From the NCBI GenBank assembly GCA_001189495.1, contig CP012068.1, positions 186,001 through 250,000 of the forward strand: a stretch of 64,000 bases of DNA, given 5' to 3'. Origin of the DNA: Eubacterium sulci ATCC 35585 (GTDB lineage: Bacteria > Bacillota > Clostridia > Peptostreptococcales > Anaerovoracaceae). Below the pieces are notes generated by a model. The model was given only the letters and a program-made list of their open reading frames with translations, ran no database searches and was not told the DNA's origin. Shown here piece after piece: positions 63,154-64,000 of the stretch. Both the position numbers and the translations under genes were made by a program. Positions within the stretch are counted from its first letter, which is position 1, and every line of letters starts with the position of its first letter.

Positions 63154-63181
63154 AAACATCGCAAGCAAGCGATGTTTTTTA
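63154..63181 (+). terminator. Second terminator hairpin
   Basis: AAACATCGC / GCGATGTTT stem, loop AAGCAA, followed by a T run. Confidence 0.75.
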
Positions 63182-63189
63182 TTGTAATA

Positions 63190-63862
63190 AGAAAACCCCG
63201 CGTTGGACGTGGGGTTCAGTGTACGCTACGCGTTTGACCAGAAATCCTCTCTCCGTTAGGATATAATTGCGGTCTGCCAACTGCAAAATCCTAGGAGGAG
63301 GAGATCATGGGTCTTAACGACATAAATAGTCTATCGCATTCGAAATGGAATTGCAAATACCATATAGTATTTGCACCAAAGTACAGAAGAAAAGTGTTTT
63401 ATGGACAGAAAAAAGTAGCAATAGGAAAGATTTTAAGACAACTGTGTGAATGGAAAGGGATAAATATTATCGAAGCTGAGGTATGTCCTGACCATATACA
63501 TATGCTGGTTGAAATACCACCCAAAATGGCAGTTTCAGGCTTTGTAGGGTACTTAAAAGGTAAAAGTAGTACGCTAATATATGAGCAATTCGGCGAACTA
63601 AAATATAAATATAAAAATAGGTCGTTTTGGTGCAAAGGATATTATGTAGATACGGTTGGTAAAAACACGAGCCGAATTGCGGAGTACATAAGAAATCAAC
63701 TTGAAGAAGATAAGTTGGGAGATCAATTAAGTATAGCCGAAGTTGGATATTTAAGTAAAAAGAAAAAGTAAACTAAGTGAACGCAGTTGGCAGAAGCGTT
63801 TACGCGTTGGACGCGTAGCGAGGAGCAAGGGCTATGCCCGAATGTGAAAAACCCCACGTTCT
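63190..63862 (+). mobile_element. IS200-like element (IS200/IS605 family, tnpA only)
   Basis: One Y1 transposase gene with subterminal hairpins: left AACCCCGCGT-type hairpin 63194-63216, right TACGCGT-TGG-ACGCGTA hairpin 63801-63817. Ends are approximate because this family makes no target duplication. Three nested inverted-repeat pairs (63207/63850, 63224/63811, 63273/63783) flank the gene. No tnpB. Confidence 0.75.
63307..63771 (+). CDS. tnpA: IS200/IS605-family Y1 transposase TnpA
   Basis: 154 residues, full length for the family. HUH motif in CPDHIHMLVEIPP (His-hydrophobic-His near 61-63) and the nucleophilic tyrosine in GYYVDTVGKNTSRIAEYIRNQ (about residue 120). Acts on single-stranded DNA hairpins at the element ends. 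AGGAGGAGG ribosome site before ATG 63307. Unbroken, probably active. Confidence 0.93.
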   Translation: MGLNDINSLSHSKWNCKYHIVFAPKYRRKVFYGQKKVAIGKILRQLCEWKGINIIEAEVCPDHIHMLVEIPPKMAVSGFVGYLKGKSSTLIYEQFGELKYKYKNRSFWCKGYYVDTVGKNTSRIAEYIRNQLEEDKLGDQLSIAEVGYLSKKKK

Positions 63863-63866
63863 GATA

Positions 63867-64000
63867 TGTACCCAGAATCCTGGACACATGTTATGAACTA
63901 AGCGGAACACATGGATGTTATCCTGTACTTTACAGGTGGCATCCATTTTGTTTTTCTTTGTATTCTTTCATTGTTGTAATAACTTATGTATTCATCTAGT
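63867..64000 (-). mobile_element. End of an IS3-family element, continuing beyond the window
   Basis: Starts with a TGTACCCAGAATCCTGGACA inverted-repeat end in the 5'-TG form of the IS3 family, directly adjoining the IS200-like element; inward of it lies the C-terminus of the transposase gene. Confidence 0.75.
63898..64000 (-). CDS. IS3-family transposase, C-terminal part (runs off the window)
   Basis: Thirty-three residues are visible on the minus strand, ending at TAG 63898-63900: LDEYISYYNNERIQRKTKWM then PPVKYRITS. The YYNNxRI...P-x-x-Y-R pattern is the standard end of IS3/IS150-type DDE transposases. Confidence 0.85.
   Translation of the reverse strand, partial: LDEYISYYNNERIQRKTKWMPPVKYRITSMCSA

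Overview
The window looks like part of the chromosome of a low-to-mid GC, anaerobic Bacillota of the class Clostridia. The gene set (stand-alone 3-hydroxybutyryl-CoA dehydrogenase, salvage-type cobalamin genes, class B sortase, DUF1858 protein beside a Crp/Fnr regulator, SemiSWEET, many small membrane transporters), the TTG/GTG starts and the strong AGGAGG ribosome sites would fit an Eubacteriales family XIII / Anaerovoracaceae organism (Mogibacterium or oral '[Eubacterium]' type). That placement is inference only; there is no rRNA here. No sporulation, phage-structural, CRISPR or tRNA genes were found.

Layout. 1-9.5 kb: an N/P/S-rich protein running off the left edge, DUF1934 protein, a 33-residue membrane peptide, DUF1846 protein, a CLC channel/antiporter, then minus-strand BrnQ, phosphohexomutase, a purine-type phosphoribosyltransferase and an AzgA/PbuG-type purine permease. 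9.5-15 kb: EamA transporter, then cobT-cobU-cobS, a shortened CobU-like gene, a CobC-like phosphatase (cobalamin nucleotide loop assembly) and sortase B. 15-21.5 kb: birA, then CNNM/CorC-like protein, secA and prfB (with a programmed +1 frameshift). 21.5-25.8 kb: two XRE regulators, a degenerate glucose-6-phosphate-isomerase-like protein, hbd, a repeat-bearing DUF4234 protein and a DUF2752 protein. 25.8-37.6 kb: ddl, DUF1858 protein with a Crp/Fnr regulator and a palindromic operator, HAD phosphatase, MFS, two-component system, TSCPD protein, TIM-barrel protein, CtpE-like P-type ATPase, TetR, and a pair of class II aldolase-fold genes. 37.6-39.2 kb: a complete ISL3-like insertion sequence with 8-bp target duplication. 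39.3-45 kb: thrS, GPH symporter, small membrane protein, gamma-carbonic-anhydrase/nitroreductase fusion, HAD phosphatase. 45-51 kb: complete oppABCDF peptide importer. 51-56 kb: uvrB-uvrA behind an SOS box. 56-62 kb: pncB, SemiSWEET, fba, a truncated MltG-like protein, RluA-type pseudouridine synthase, lepB, smpB. 62.2-64 kb: tmRNA (ssrA) followed by a mobile-element scar: integrase C-terminal remnant, a small orphan ORF, an IS200-like element and the end of an IS3-family element.

Most of the window is ordinary housekeeping sequence in short co-directional operons separated by clear intrinsic terminators. The things that stand out are the number of homologues with lost catalytic motifs lying next to intact genes (GPI-like, short CobU-like, first class II aldolase), the CA-nitroreductase fusion with an internal translation signal, the Crp/Fnr-DUF1858 pair, the ISL3 element with iterated terminal motifs, and the tmRNA-linked insertion hotspot. 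I did not find a defence island or an obviously new multi-gene system.
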